Positions 11,501 to 22,946 of a stretch of 64,000 nucleotides of DNA are shown one piece after another. Within the stretch, counting starts at the first letter, position 1; each line of letters opens with the position of its first letter. Both the position numbers and the translations under genes were made by a program. Below the pieces are notes generated by a model. That model searched no databases and was not told where the DNA came from. It saw only the letters and a program-made list of their open reading frames with translations. Source of the DNA: Bimuria novae-zelandiae CBS 107.79 (Eukaryota; Ascomycota; Dothideomycetes; Pleosporales; Didymosphaeriaceae); the NCBI GenBank assembly GCA_010015655.1, contig ML976705.1:235448-299447 (forward strand), written 5' to 3'.

Positions 11501-12899
11501 AAGACCATCTGAAGGACTTCGTGGTGGCCATGAGCCGAATCTAGTCGCGCGTCTAACTGCATATACGCTCAACCGGACACTGAGGCAGAGACAGCACACC
11601 ACCTAGACGTGTTTGAAGGGCTCTAGGCACGTATCAATAGTGGCCCTTCATCTCTCTACGCGGTACTGGCCTGCTCAAGCGCACCATAATGCCGCAGGCA
11701 TGTGTCTGCCTCAACTACTGTCTTGGATGCAAAGCGTGAACGCTTATCGAGACTGCGCAAGGCTTCACGCTCGTGGTGGCGACAGCCGACCGTGATGCTT
11801 GCGGCGATTTTGTGATTCGTCGGTGAACAAACCCCTGCACCACTTCTCGCAGCGCGTTCTATTCCATCATCTCCATGTCGTGTAAGTTGGCCCCTAAAGT
11901 CGCTCAGCATTGCTGGGTATTGTGCCATCCTTCTCCAGAAATGATAAGCTGTTCTCGTACTTGCAGTTAAGACGCCATCAACTACGGGAAGTTGCCATAA
12001 TTCTCAGCCGTATGACGTCTGCCACTAGTGCGCACAGTGGAAACGGAACGCTTGAGACATCTGGTCTCAACGCTCGTTACGGTTAAAGCGACGAAGCATC
12101 ATCGTTCATGCGGCTCCGTCAGAGGGCCGCATTTCTCTCGCATGGTCTTTGATTGTGGCGGCAGCATCCCATCAGCGATGCCCAATGCCGGAGCAGGTAA
12201 GACGAGGCTGAACGCCTACAACTTTGCCTCCTGCGTTACTAGCATCGTCTGGCCCCTCAACACAGCTCTCGTAACGCCCAGCAGGAACGCCCTCTTCCAT
12301 TTGCGTGATTCAAGGTCGATATCGACGCACTCAAGCGCTCTGTACGACGATTCAGGTCGTGAGATACCAACTGCGCCGCATCTCTTTCTGGTCGATATCC
12401 GTTTGGGAGGGTCACTACAGGTTCACAGAGCCCCAGTTCCTGTATATCTCCGTTGTCGTATTTCTGTGGCAGGGTCTTTGCGCAACGTAGTCTTTCGATC
12501 TTCTGTGTGATAGCGCCAAAAGCCGCAGCTCACGGGTACGTTTGGCTGGTGATCAGGACAACAAGACGGTTCGGTCGAATTCGGCCCCAAGACAATCTAG
12601 CAATCCGCAACAACCCAGAGACTCTGGTCACTGGCGTGCGCTTCCAAAATGAATACCATTCGCTCGAGCAACCTGACCCATGGATAGCAGCCCACTTTGC
12701 TGTTTGGGCCGACGGAGTACAGAGGCAATGCGAGGCCTTTGGTGCCGATATAAAGCACCGTGTACGCTTCGCGCTCCATTCAACACAACCCGCAATCCCT
12801 TCCGGTGTCCTTCTAGCTCTTTCAACATTTTCTCTCGATTCTTCGCATATCGCAGCGCAGTCCGGAGTCTACGACCTAAAACAGTTTAGCCGCAAAAGC
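8510..12899. other. Long intergenic region, no gene recognised
   Basis: 4.4 kb with only short or low-complexity open frames. The open frame at 8576..8944 (minus) and that at 12028..12510 (plus) have no recognisable domain. The frame of the next gene extends upstream of its ATG to 12453 but the extra residues look like untranslated sequence. No TIRs, tRNA genes or long repeats were seen. Confidence 0.45.
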
Positions 12900-13858
12900 A
12901 TGGCACCTACAACTCCGAAAGGCCCCGCGGCACAAGTCGATCACGGCTACAACATCCTATACGAGAACATCAGCATATTCCCATGGCTTGCACGCTTCCG
13001 CAGGTTTAGACCGCAGTGGGCTAAACTTATCCATGACGATACCGAAGAAGTGTTGTTCTACGAGGCCAGAGCCTGCGAGGAGTTGAGTAAAAGAATCCCC
13101 ACAGAATCGTCAGAGGATAGGTCGAAAGTCACTGTCCTAGACATTCCCCGCCACATTGTAAAAGAGAAGTACCCGGATATATACAAATCCTTCTGGGTGC
13201 CTTACGAAGAGGCATTGCGTCAGCATGGTAAGATGTCTTTCGGTCCACCAGATGGAACATTCCCGTCTGATCCAATATAGGAAGAGACATCTGCACAAGC
13301 TCGCAGGTGATGCAGCTGCCTGGCCAAGCCGCCGGTGCGACAAAGCATCTTGCCATATTCAAGCCTTGGGTCTTCAAAAACGACCGCTTTGGAGTCACTC
13401 AAGAGAGGGTCGAGTACTACCTGAATCCATCCGACGAAAACGATGCGTTCGTGTGGAAAGAGCCGGAATTACCCCAGCTAGACTACTTTTCGGACAAAAT
13501 CGTTGACTTGGCCACTTGGATCGAGGACCATGTATTTGAACGCTTCCGCGGGTCGAAAGCGTCTGAACCACACGGCCAATCACCACGTCAGCTTCCGCCC
13601 CGGGTCCGTTATCAAACCCTGGTGGAAACGATGGACTACCTGACGTGCATTATCGCTTCCGTTCTCTTAATGGGCGCTCTTTTTGCACTTGATGCTGTCG
13701 ACTTGCCGAAGGGTCGCATCGGGTTGGTGGGAGGCTTGGGGACGGTGTTTTCGCTCTCAGTGAAGTTCCTGACCGGTCCGTCGCGTAGAATCGAGGTATA
13801 TGCTGCGACAGCTGCTTTCTTCGCTGTCGCTTCCGTGTTCGTATCGGACAGGCAATAA
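12900..13858 (+). CDS. DUF6594-family membrane protein
   Basis: Fungus-specific protein of unknown function. Exons 12900..13227 and 13281..13858, with a 53-nt intron (donor gtaagatg, acceptor aatatag); 301 residues. The N-terminal half contains the ISIFPWLARFRRFRPQWAK segment, equivalent to the FRRF-L-R-LL motif with which this family begins, then a helical part up to EEALRQHG. The C-terminal third has the family's typical membrane unit: a helix around TCIIASVLLMGALFAL, then a Gly-rich second helix (GRIGLVGGLGTVFSLSVKF) followed by RRIEVYAATAAFFAVASVF, very close to the conserved RRVEIFAATAAFAAV block. Members of this family are numerous in dothideomycetes and often lie in gene-poor or stress-related regions. 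The ATG chosen is the last one before the conserved domain; an upstream start is unlikely. Confidence 0.82.
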
Positions 13859-14885
13859 GGACCTAGGTATTGTCAGGTTGCGCTTGTGTGGTGTTGGGGA
13901 AGTCGCGTCCTATCCGTTGTGTGGACGAGTCGAGGCACCGCACGACCCACCCTTCCTTTTCTGGTCCTAGTGCGCCAGCCACATATTCGTCGCTTTCTCT
14001 CCCTATCAGTGTCATTTTCGTGCCAGTTTCCAATTGATTCTTCATTCATTTTTATTTTAGCACTTGATCGAGCCCTCATGCTGACCGTGTGTAGGTGCAC
14101 GCCCATATAATTAAACTGTATAAGAGCAAAGTAGTGAACAATGGTTCTGGGGACGGTGCTGTTGTCAAGAATGGTACTCTTCGTGAGCAACATTTGTGAC
14201 TCGGCTTCTATTACTGTTCGAACTGCAGTTCTGTCCAATGGCCATGACATGCGCCACGAACCCTTTGTCGAATGTGACACAGGGCCACCTGCCCCTCGCT
14301 CCTCACATTCGCTTGATGCATCTTCGACTCTCCTGGCCGGCTCAATATCATAACATTGAAGGACTGTTTTATGTGACAGGCTAGCTGTTTAGCTCAAAAA
14401 GATTTCTACGGTTGTTTCGTGGTCAGCTATGGCGTGGGAGGATGCCAAGTACTGCGCACGACGCAATCGAAAGGCGGTCTAAATGTGTCTTTGAAAGGAT
14501 TCACAAAGTGGCAAAGCTCCCTGTGCATCATTGCCACTAGACGGTAATATTTCTGGGCCCAGTACTGGTCAGCAAACCGGTCTACCGTTTTTACATATGC
14601 GATGCGCTACAGGGCAAATCTCCTGACTCGCGACCATGGGAGGATACCAAGGGCTAAACCGAAAACAAACAATCCTGGTGCATACGGCCTCGTGCACAGC
14701 CTCGGGAGATTCCCACAGAGTCGAGTGGTCACTGTTGCAAAATTCAGATTTCAGCTTGACGGTGCTATAAAGGTCGGCGTACCTAAATCTGCTTCCTCTG
14801 AAAGTACCTAAATCGATACCATCGACGGTCTTTGACCTTCTCTTGCATCGCCTGACGACAAAATCACTACAACTTACTCATCACC
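13859..14885. other. Intergenic region
   Basis: 1 kb without a recognisable gene; the open frames at 13873..14280 and neighbours overlap on both strands and show no domain or codon pattern of a real gene. Confidence 0.5.
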
Positions 14886-15322
14886 ATGACGTTTAGACCC
14901 ACTAGCAAGAAGGCCCGGCGAATCTGTATGTACGGACAACAATTGCAGTACTCTCCTGATTAACCCATCCAGATCATGTATCCCAGCCGACGGACTACCG
15001 TCCATGTCCAACTCAACCGCAACCGCACCCGCAGCAAACCACCGACACCACGAACAACGTGCGTTCAGATACCGATGCAGGCACTTCTGGACGTTCATCC
15101 TCAGATGGGATGCCTAGAAACCCAAATAGCAGCACAAGTGCCACGCAAATGAGCACAGCAGCACCATCTCCACGCGTCAGCGCGACCCCACCGACTGGCA
15201 CGAAAAAAAATGAAATCCAGGCCCGTGAACAGGCCGCGACAACTCAGCAATCCAGTGGAGCTACTTCTAGAAAGCCCACTGGCACCGTTGACATCTTGCT
15301 TCGAAGCATGAGGCGCAAGTAG
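14886..15322 (+). CDS. Small disordered Ser/Thr/Pro/Gln-rich hypothetical protein
   Basis: Two exons, 14886..14925 and 14973..15322, joined across a 47-nt intron with donor gtatgt, a ctgattaac branch site and a cag acceptor; 129 residues. The start MTFRPTSKKARRI is basic; the rest is of low complexity (PQPHPQQTTDTTNN, STSATQMSTAAPSP) and ends VDILLRSMRRK. No domain, signal peptide or membrane helix is seen. The consistent frame after splicing and the strong splice signals are the only support for a gene; I do not recognise it and do not assign a function. Confidence 0.5.
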
Positions 15323-18300
15323 ACCCGATCACGAACGGTACGTGAGTCTCTACGCCCCATATAGCTTGTGACGCGTCGTACCTCACCCTGAACACACTCA
15401 AATAGCCCAAGAATAATTGACTGAGAGACACTCCAGGAAAGAATAAGTTGGAGAGCATCGTCGCGCGTTTGGATTAGGGACAATGCGTTTCACTTCCAGC
15501 CACGGTCTGCCCGTTCGTTATCTTACCACCACACATCCGACTACCTACTGCAACGCGAGGTTTCACGCAAGGTCAGGAACTTTCCAACCCACTAGGATTC
15601 TTAGGCGATACTTCTAGAGCATTCTTTGGCCTGGAATCGCTCCCCTAAAAGTTTGTTTTTCCTTAAAACTGTCCTTCATTGGCCGGACGCGGGCACTGTG
15701 TTTGAGCATTTCTCATGTCAACTGCCTCGGGGTACCAGCTTCCAAATATTATTTAGCCAAGATTCCCGCCGAATTTTATCCACACTAAAGCTGCATTGTC
15801 CTTCTCCTCCGCCCTGTAAAGTCCCTTCAAGCCTGGATTGACTATAGTCACAGCTAAAGCATGGCTGGAAAGGCGTCCGTGAGCCTCGACGGCGACTGTT
15901 TCTCGGTCCTTTAGCGTTCGTGGTATCACAGCTGCCAGGTCATGTCTCTAATTCTATTGACAAACAATCTGACGCATGATCCGGTTGTTTGTACGAGATC
16001 CCATCTCGCTTCGACCAATTCTTTGTGGGACATTCGCGTCGTATGGGATCTTAACGGGCCAGGACCCACCGAGACTCGCTGGCTCAGGGGCCTAGTAATT
16101 GAAAAGTTTCGTACTGGCGCAGTTCAGTGTAGAATTAATGCTAAGAATAATCTTTACGATACGTCTCCGCATTTCCAGGGCGCAGTGTCGGCAAAAAAAA
16201 GACAATGGTTTGGGTAGCTCGCGACGTGTACGGGCTGGATTGTTCGTTAGCCGCTATCACATCTGCGCAACAACAGTCTTCAGCATGACCGTGAGGAAGA
16301 CAAGGTGGCGGCAGTAGCATTCCGTAACTTTGTCAGGTAATTAGTGAGACCGATCCTGGCAGGACAGAGAGAAAAGAGAGAGCAGGGGTGGGGGGGGGGC
16401 TCAATGGCACTCGCTAGAGTCTGTTCCGTGCTCGTGGTCTGTGCCATAACGTTGGCAACCATGGAAACAGGGGCGCAAGGGTGTGCCGCAGTGTTCACGT
16501 CTTGGGAAGCAATCACTGGCCGTCACTGAATGGCCGAATTTCTGACCTGCTAGTAATGTGAATAGAAGCATCGCGATGACGCTGATTTCTCGAAAGTGAG
16601 GTGGCTGGTTGAGGGGTCTCGGGAAGAGACCGGCGCTTCTTCCGCTCAAGGCAGACAACAACAGGCTGGACCCCGCGAATCCTCACTGCCCCGTATCTGT
16701 GGAATTAAGTGTACCACTCATTTGTGCCGTTCAGCAATGTGATCTCTCGCCGTCTCACTAAATGTTAACGTGACTGGATCGAGGCTAAGGCTACACCTGC
16801 AGGCAGCAAGTCTCTGTGACGCATTTAACGCATCAATTGACCCCCCTCGCTTCTGGAAAATGTACATGCTCTAATCCCTTGTCAATGTCTTCCGGACCAG
16901 GTGCAATCCTGTATAATCTTTGGGCATTGTTCATAGCGCGCCGCTCTCGTCTCACTCAGTGCTCCACAGTGCGCCCTTCTGAACGTCTCCAAGGCGGTGA
17001 GCGCGATTCTTGTCTGCGAGACATGTGGATTATCTTGGCCGGAACAGTGCATTAGCGAATATGAGAGAGCTGACTGCTCCCAATACACCGGTCGCGACGC
17101 ACGATAGAGCGATACCCACTTCATTACTGAAGGATGTGATAACAGTCCTCTATCGATACAGGTTTTGCAGGAATTGACGCGGGCAAATACTTTCAGTTGG
17201 CCGTTCTGACGCTTATGAGAATGATTACGAGTCGGCACACAACGCATAGACCAGTGTACTAGCTTCTGGAAGCCTGATACATGCGGTCCTCAGACCTTTA
17301 GGTGATCACGAGGGAACTTTTAAGGGACAGTAGTAAGCACTAGTACAAGAAACATGCACATTGGGCGATGGCTATAGCCTTGTTGGCGTCGAAATCCGAG
17401 TAGGGATACGCAGTAGTATTGGATCCTAACGGAAGCATCCAACTTGTGCAAGATGTCTCCTTCAAGTCCTTAATCTTGAACCTACAAGGTCGAGTAAGAC
17501 AATTGTATTTAGAATTATCTTGGGCCTATGTGTTACCCTAGGATGAGCAATACAGTGGCGGACTGCATCTGCCTCGTACCTGGCTGTGTGCTCCCACCAC
17601 ATGTTAAAGATAGTTACAAGCGCCATTTACGATCTGTCTATCTTTGTATCTACATGATTGTATCAGCAGCGTGAAGCTAGACTGTGAGCCGGAGCAATGG
17701 CGCTAAATGATTTACTGGGCGGCCAATAGCGAACTTTGGTCCCCAAGCATGTGGTGAAACTTATGATAGAGGCAGAGACTACATTTCCATACTCGCATCA
17801 TTATGTCGCGTTTCGCCTGCTCCGATCGCTGTCCCAACTTGCGCATACACAGCACTCAACCGTATCGTTACCAAGGCAGAGCTTGTTAACACTCCGGTTG
17901 ATCCTTAACATGATATGCCTTTCTCCAGTCTATCTTCCATGATTGTGACTGTGTATCTGTTATAAATCCGATGGACAGGCCTTCCACTGTAGAAGCCGGA
18001 TGTACTCCTCAGAGACGAGCGACTGAGCGACTGAGCGAGACGAGACCTATCCTATCACCTGGCATATTGTTCGCACTGTGTACAAGATCTATGCAATCTG
18101 AGCGAGATTTTCTCCCAACGCCATTGTTGTGGTAGCTAATTGAGCTGTGTGGTGTGTTCCTTAGAGTACGGCATTCCACTGACTGTTGCTGAAACAAGCC
18201 TCATAGCGTTCGACCGCTATAAGAATCAGGCCGGCCTTGATCCTGTTATAATATATGTAGCTGTAATAACTCGCCGGCTTGCATGAAGAAAGCGCTGTGC

Positions 18301-19368
18301 GTAGGATGCGTAGGATTCTTTCACGCGCAGCGAATCATTCGGGGGTCCTGGCTTCGGCGATGCCGAGGTAATCGACCGCGGACGGAGTTGCATAAATAGT
18401 CTCGTTGAGAGGCAGTCATAGCGGTGGGGACCTGCTACCGAGCTTCCATCTGTCTGCACGCGGTCAGTCAATCGTGCGCACCTAAGTTTGCGGAACATCA
18501 AAATACTTTTGCAACTGCTGAGAGCGTAACGGATCGACTGTACGTTCCCTTTGATTCGCAAGACTCATCGCCAATCTGACGACCACTACGCATCGGGGGA
18601 GAAAAAGTGCAGTTGTTTTCAGAAAGGCATCGCAGGCGAGAGAGAAATTGAATCTGAAAGAGAGGGAAGACGCGTCCAAGTTTGAAGAGGAGCGCTGAAA
18701 GACTGGAAAGAAATTCTGAGCCAATTCCATTTCCCTCCCACCGGTTTGCGCCTTCGACGGCCCCTTGCTGAGACGCAGGATGCATAGAGCACGGTGCGGA
18801 TGAATACCAAGGCGCATCGTCGATTGGCCGACATGGATGGGCGGCGTCTGCGCCCATTAGAGCCTATCAACAAAAATGAGGTGTCTGGGAAGTCACATAG
18901 TTCCAGGCAAAACAAAGCGACTTGGACGCGTCAGGCACGATAGCCGGATATGCATGCAGAAGATTCCAACATTCTCGACTTCATGACCCCCAGAACATAG
19001 ATGTCACGTCAATGGAGCTACTACCAACCGCACGTTAAATCATCGCGCGCGCACGTTGCTGCCTGGAGGGCCACCAAGCGCGCACACCTGTCCAAGCTGG
19101 TATGATGACCCTACACTGCGAACAGATGTTTTGGCTCTATTCTCATGCCAAAATAGACGCTCTCACAGTCCGTACGTACGAGCCTTGTTCCAGAAGTAGG
19201 AGGCACATTGAGCTGTCTTGAAATGGTAAGGCCACCAAGATGAGTTGAAATACAAGGAATAGGAAAAGCCCACAAGGAACGAGCACCTCTGTAGGCGCTC
19301 GAACCGCCATACTAGACCTCGAGTGTCTCCATTTCCGTCATCACCAGCGCATACCACAACCGCTCCAG
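15323..19368. other. Long intergenic region, no gene recognised
   Basis: 4 kb with short overlapping open frames on both strands and no recognisable family. A ten-base G run lies at about 16390. Two overlapping minus-strand open frames near 18482..18857 have no domain. No tRNA, transposon ends or arrays were found. Confidence 0.45.
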
Positions 19369-20004
19369 CTATCTGGCTTCCGCGCCCGACTTCGCCATCC
19401 TCTCCAACTCCCTCCTCAAATTATCTCTCCTCTGCAGGATGGCCTCAGCCCGCCTCTGAGTTCTGAACTGGCCAGCCCAGTGGCTATACCTCTTCGGCCT
19501 TTTTCTGCGATCCTCTTCCGGATCCGTGATATCCTCGTATCCGTCGTCTTTGTCTGGTACCTGGGTGGTTCCGGCCGACCCGCAGTGGAGCGTCTGCTGC
19601 TCAACGGTCGTAGTGTCAACTGCAGGCTTGCGATCCGTCTGTACACCGACGATGTTAGGTTCCGAGCCGCGCACGAGCACACGGGAATTGTCGTCTACCT
19701 CTGCATAAACAGGATTGCGTGTCTTGCTGCGCTGAGCGGGCGCAGCCAGGCGACGGGCCGCTATCCGCTCTCGCTGCCGGAGTAGGTCTTGGATGGCCGC
19801 GTTATCGTCTTTCGGCTCCAGCGTCTTCGGGGATTTGGCGCGAGAGCCTGTCTTTGGGCTTGGGCCGAGTTGCTTGAACAAAAAATACGCTGCTGGAGGG
19901 CACAAGTCAGCGCGGTCACAGACCCTGGGAAGCCCGTTGGCAGGATACTACGTACCGCCTATAATAAGGCCAGCGGAAACGACAGCGCGGAAGTCGGGCG
20001 TCAT
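19369..20004 (-). CDS. Hypothetical protein with one N-terminal membrane helix
   Basis: Exons 19956..20004 and 19369..19892 on the minus strand, 63-nt intron with gtacgt donor and ccag acceptor; 190 residues. The N-terminus MTPDFRAVVSAGLIIGAAYF forms one membrane helix that is only complete after splicing, which supports the intron. The remainder is charged: a basic Lys/Ser/Pro linker, a RQRERIAARR helix, an acidic middle (KDDGYEDITDPEED) and a basic coiled-coil-like C-terminus (FRTQRRAEAILQRRDNLRR). The layout, short N-terminal anchor plus soluble charged tail, is common for small mitochondrial or ER membrane proteins, but nothing fixes the compartment. Family not recognised. Confidence 0.6.
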
Positions 20005-20665
20005 TCTGTTTGAGTGCCGGTTGGAATAATCGAAGTGGTGGGAGAGACACGCGAGGGGTGAGGGTGACTTGTGACGCGGCTGTTGCAGGTGCGTTTGCTG
20101 GAATCTATCGGAGTGCCACGAACGGCTCTGTCCGCTGCGAAATCGGCACAGTATTCGTGCACCGGTGCAAACGCTGGAGCCAGGCGCCATCTCATCCCGA
20201 CAAAGGGCGGCACGGGCCCATGGTTGACTTCTAGCAAGAGCGCTCAATGGGACAGCAAGAGCATTCACGAATAATAGGCGGTGATGGTAAGTGCTCTTTC
20301 AGTGTCTATATTTATTCAAATCCCGGTTGCAGCTTTCACGGCCATCAATGTTTCGGCGTGGCCGTATAAAGTATGCGCCATAGCCATGCATGTCGTCCCC
20401 GAGAATCACCATGATCAGACCCACTACTTTCAATCAGCATGCGCGGCCCTTTCCAGTAGTTGTTCATTCGGCAAAGCATCAGAGCCGCCATTGCTGCATG
20501 AACGGCACTTCCATATTCTGCAGGCCCTCCTCTTCCATGAACTACTGTCGTCTTCACCCTTCACCCCGTTTCGAATATCGCTAAGAGAGTATCAGTCTCG
20601 TCACTTATAGAGCTTAGATTCTTCTCACCTGCGGACCAAGATTGACCGGAGTCTATGGAGCACTC
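20005..20665. other. Intergenic region
   Basis: Holds the promoter of the minus-strand gene ending at 19369 and the 3' flank of the next minus-strand gene. Nothing else is recognised. Confidence 0.45.
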
Positions 20666-21127
20666 TCAAGCTCCGCCTGCTGCACTGTCGGCAGCGCTCC
20701 CTACGCTGCTTTCGTCGCCAGCTTCGCGAGCTCGACTGTTCGCCCGCGCTTCACCCTCAGCAACCCCTCCATTGCCGCCGTTTCCCGCACGCTCCTTCGC
20801 GCTCGTAGCATCTGCCAAAAGCTGGACGAGCTCCTCCGGTCCGCGCCTGATAATGTTCCTCCTGCAGTCCTCACAGGCTCCCTCTCTCTGCAGATAGAGG
20901 TGCGCTACCTCCTCGATCCTAGCTTTGATTTGGGCGAGCTTGAGCTTGAGCCATATCCCGTTGAGATAGTACGAGCCACAAGCCCATGCGACGACCAGAA
21001 GCGGGTGTTGAGGGAGTCGGTTGGTGCATACAAAGCTGAGTAAAGTGAAGGAGGAAATGAAAGCGAATGCACCGTGGTAGGGCGGGTGAGGGATGCTCGG
21101 CATCCGGGCGAGGAGCGAGGTTGACAT
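20666..21127 (-). CDS. Hypothetical two-helix membrane protein
   Basis: Single exon of 153 residues, start chosen at MSTSLLARMPSIPHP (21127), the last ATG before a hydrophobic region. Two membrane helices are visible, GAFAFISSFTLLSFVCTN (about 20-37) and LLVVAWACGSYYLNGIWL (about 43-60), followed by a charged helix (KLAQIKARIEEVAHLYLQRE), a CEDC pair, and a Gly/Ala/Ser-rich tail. The plus-strand open frame over the same bases is Ser/Ala/Pro-rich and looks like a shadow. No family recognised. Confidence 0.5.
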   Translation of the reverse strand: MSTSLLARMPSIPHPPYHGAFAFISSFTLLSFVCTNRLPQHPLLVVAWACGSYYLNGIWLKLKLAQIKARIEEVAHLYLQREGACEDCRRNIIRRGPEELVQLLADATSAKERAGNGGNGGVAEGEARANSRAREAGDESSVGSAADSAAGGA

Positions 21128-21813
21128 TATGGGTATCCTTGTGAGGTCGAGTGTCGTTGTTCGCGGTAGGGTAGTGCTGGACGGAAACGCACAAATCTGC
21201 GGTACCGCGCGCGAATCGCGCATGCACCGTAATTACCTGTGGTAGGCTGTCACAGTATGGATCTTAAAAGCATAAGTGAGGTGGGCCAAAAGTTAGCGTG
21301 GCGCAGCGCTTGAGACAGGTGAAGGCGAGCGACGCGGTTTGTTGGGTAGTCATGAGACAGCTGGCTCTCCGTTGGTCGCGTGACGACGCGGCGGAAACCA
21401 CGCTAGTCCGATATGATGGAAGTGATGAATGTGTTTGATGCAGGCAGCAGTATTGCCCGCGACTCAGCGTCGTCGTCACTAGGTTTGTAGGCTTGAATCC
21501 GATTTGCAATGATTTGAAAGATTTCATTCAACTGGCCAATCACATCATAGCACTGCTGAGTAACACCAGAAAGGCGAAATCTGCATGCGCCCTCCTCACG
21601 CAGCTCTATCACGAGCCTGAGCCATCAAATCATGCCCTTTAACGGTTCCTGGCATTGATGACCGATTCTGGTATCGGTGGTATTGAAGCGACCGCGTTTC
21701 GTGCTCGCTCTACTGTGGTATCCGGCGAAAGTGTCAGTGGGGCTGTGGCGTTGCGTCTTGAAACATAGACATATGGCTGGATAGGAGTGTGAGAGCCAAT
21801 CAATTCTGCTTAT
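21128..21813. other. Intergenic region with a possible gene fragment
   Basis: No complete gene is seen. A minus-strand open frame at 21403..21612 encodes a protein-like helical stretch (VTQQCYDVIGQLNEIFQII) without a good start, so it may be a remnant. Confidence 0.35.
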
Positions 21814-22615
21814 TCATAAGTAGCAACCAATAGGTACCCTTTTATACGTGCAGACACACGCACAGACCTTCGTCTCCACCGACACTACTTTCGCCGGATA
21901 CCACAGTAGACGGTCCAGTAGCTGCCGCCGTTCCCGGCGCCATAGGACAGCCGTCATGGCGAATGCAATCGCGGTGCATCCAAACAAAGCAGCCAGAGCT
22001 ATCATGGCATTTTGTTTCGCCGTTTCCCTCGATCTCACATCCGAAAGCTTCAACTCTGCAGCAGAGCATGTGGGAATGTCCGTTGGGCTTGTAGTGGAAG
22101 TACCGGCAGTGGAGGTCGAAGTCGATGCCAACGCGGTGACGAATATCGTAGTCGTGCCATTGCACATTGCCTCGCCTCCACCAACTTTCACTGTTCCGTT
22201 GCCGGACTCGCAACAGGCGCGTGCGCCATCGTCTTGTCCGCAGCAGAAAGTACCGTATTCCCCGCAGGGAAGGAGGGTGGCATCGCTCTGCAGAGAGTAA
22301 TCTATCCAGCATCAGCGAGTCTCCACAAAAGAACGCACAGTGCGTGGACAATCTACCGTTGCAGATATTGGGGCACTCAGTCTGATTCCATCCCTTATCC
22401 GTGCAGCCTCGCCTCAGGATGGAGCCCAAGCCAGAAGAAAAGCAGAGACCGTTGGTCAGGCACGTATCAGCGTCTCTACAGCAGTGAGACACTTCAGCGC
22501 CTTCGTTGCAGGGAACAAGGCCAGGCGCGACTGTGCCATCTGGGTAGTAGCACTCCCCTTGCACTGCGCAGCACGAAGCCAAGGTGATAACGATGTAGGT
22601 GTAAAGACCGCGCAT
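21814..22615 (-). CDS. Secreted, cysteine-rich single-pass membrane protein
   Basis: Exons 22357..22615 and 21814..22301, a 55-nt intron with gtagat donor and gatag acceptor; 248 residues. A signal peptide (MRGLYTYIVITLASCCAVQG) precedes an ectodomain whose start, ECYYPDGTVAPGLVPCN, then SHCCRDADTCLTNGLCF, is typical of a widespread but functionally unassigned ascomycete family. After splicing the second Cys block follows (LLPCGEYGTFCCGQDDG, ACCESGNGTVKVGGG). A Thr/Ser-rich juxtamembrane stalk (TALASTSTSTAGTSTTSP), a helix around MIALAALFGCTAIAFAMTAV and a basic WRRERRQLL stop-transfer segment complete a type I topology. The even Cys pattern implies disulphides. The role is unknown; a cell-surface sensor or wall-linked protein is only a guess. 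Confidence 0.75.
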
Positions 22616-22946
22616 GTTGACTTTAGAAGAAGATGTGGAAAGGCCAGGTAAGAAAAATCCGTCTTTATTGTGATACTCTGATATCCTTAAGTTTCCTTTC
22701 CATGTTGTATTACGGCTCAGCCCACTGGCTGTGTGGCTGGATACGGTAAGAAATAATGAAGGCTTTATTGTTAGCGCCCATATCTGACCGATCCTGAGTT
22801 CGCTGCCTGTTTTGCCGCTCAGCCGTGGACGACATGCTGTAGCTGCGTAGCAGTAGCCCATGCCTTGCGTTCTTCTCAAACATTACTCCACCTCAACTGC
22901 TTCTGACACAAACCTCTCAACCGTCGCTCGCTGGTCTATTCCCACT
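22616..22946. other. Divergent intergenic region
   Basis: 331 bp between the Cys-rich membrane protein gene (minus) and the ankyrin pseudogene (plus). The upstream in-frame extension of either gene shows no conserved residues. No clear core promoter motif. Confidence 0.4.

Noticed and set aside
12453..12899. 149-codon upstream extension of the DUF6594 gene
   Set aside because: The family homology starts at the ATG at 12900; the extension has no conserved residues.
15059..15322. Separate 87-codon protein starting with GTG
   Set aside because: It is the second exon of the small gene that starts at 14886.
18226..18915. Overlapping 98-119-codon open frames on the minus strand
   Set aside because: Several frames are open over the same bases and none has a domain or good start context.
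19240..19340. Possible tRNA because of a ggttcgagc T-loop-like string on the minus strand
   Set aside because: No matching acceptor stem, D arm or anticodon arm could be paired around it. No other tRNA-like structure was found in the window.
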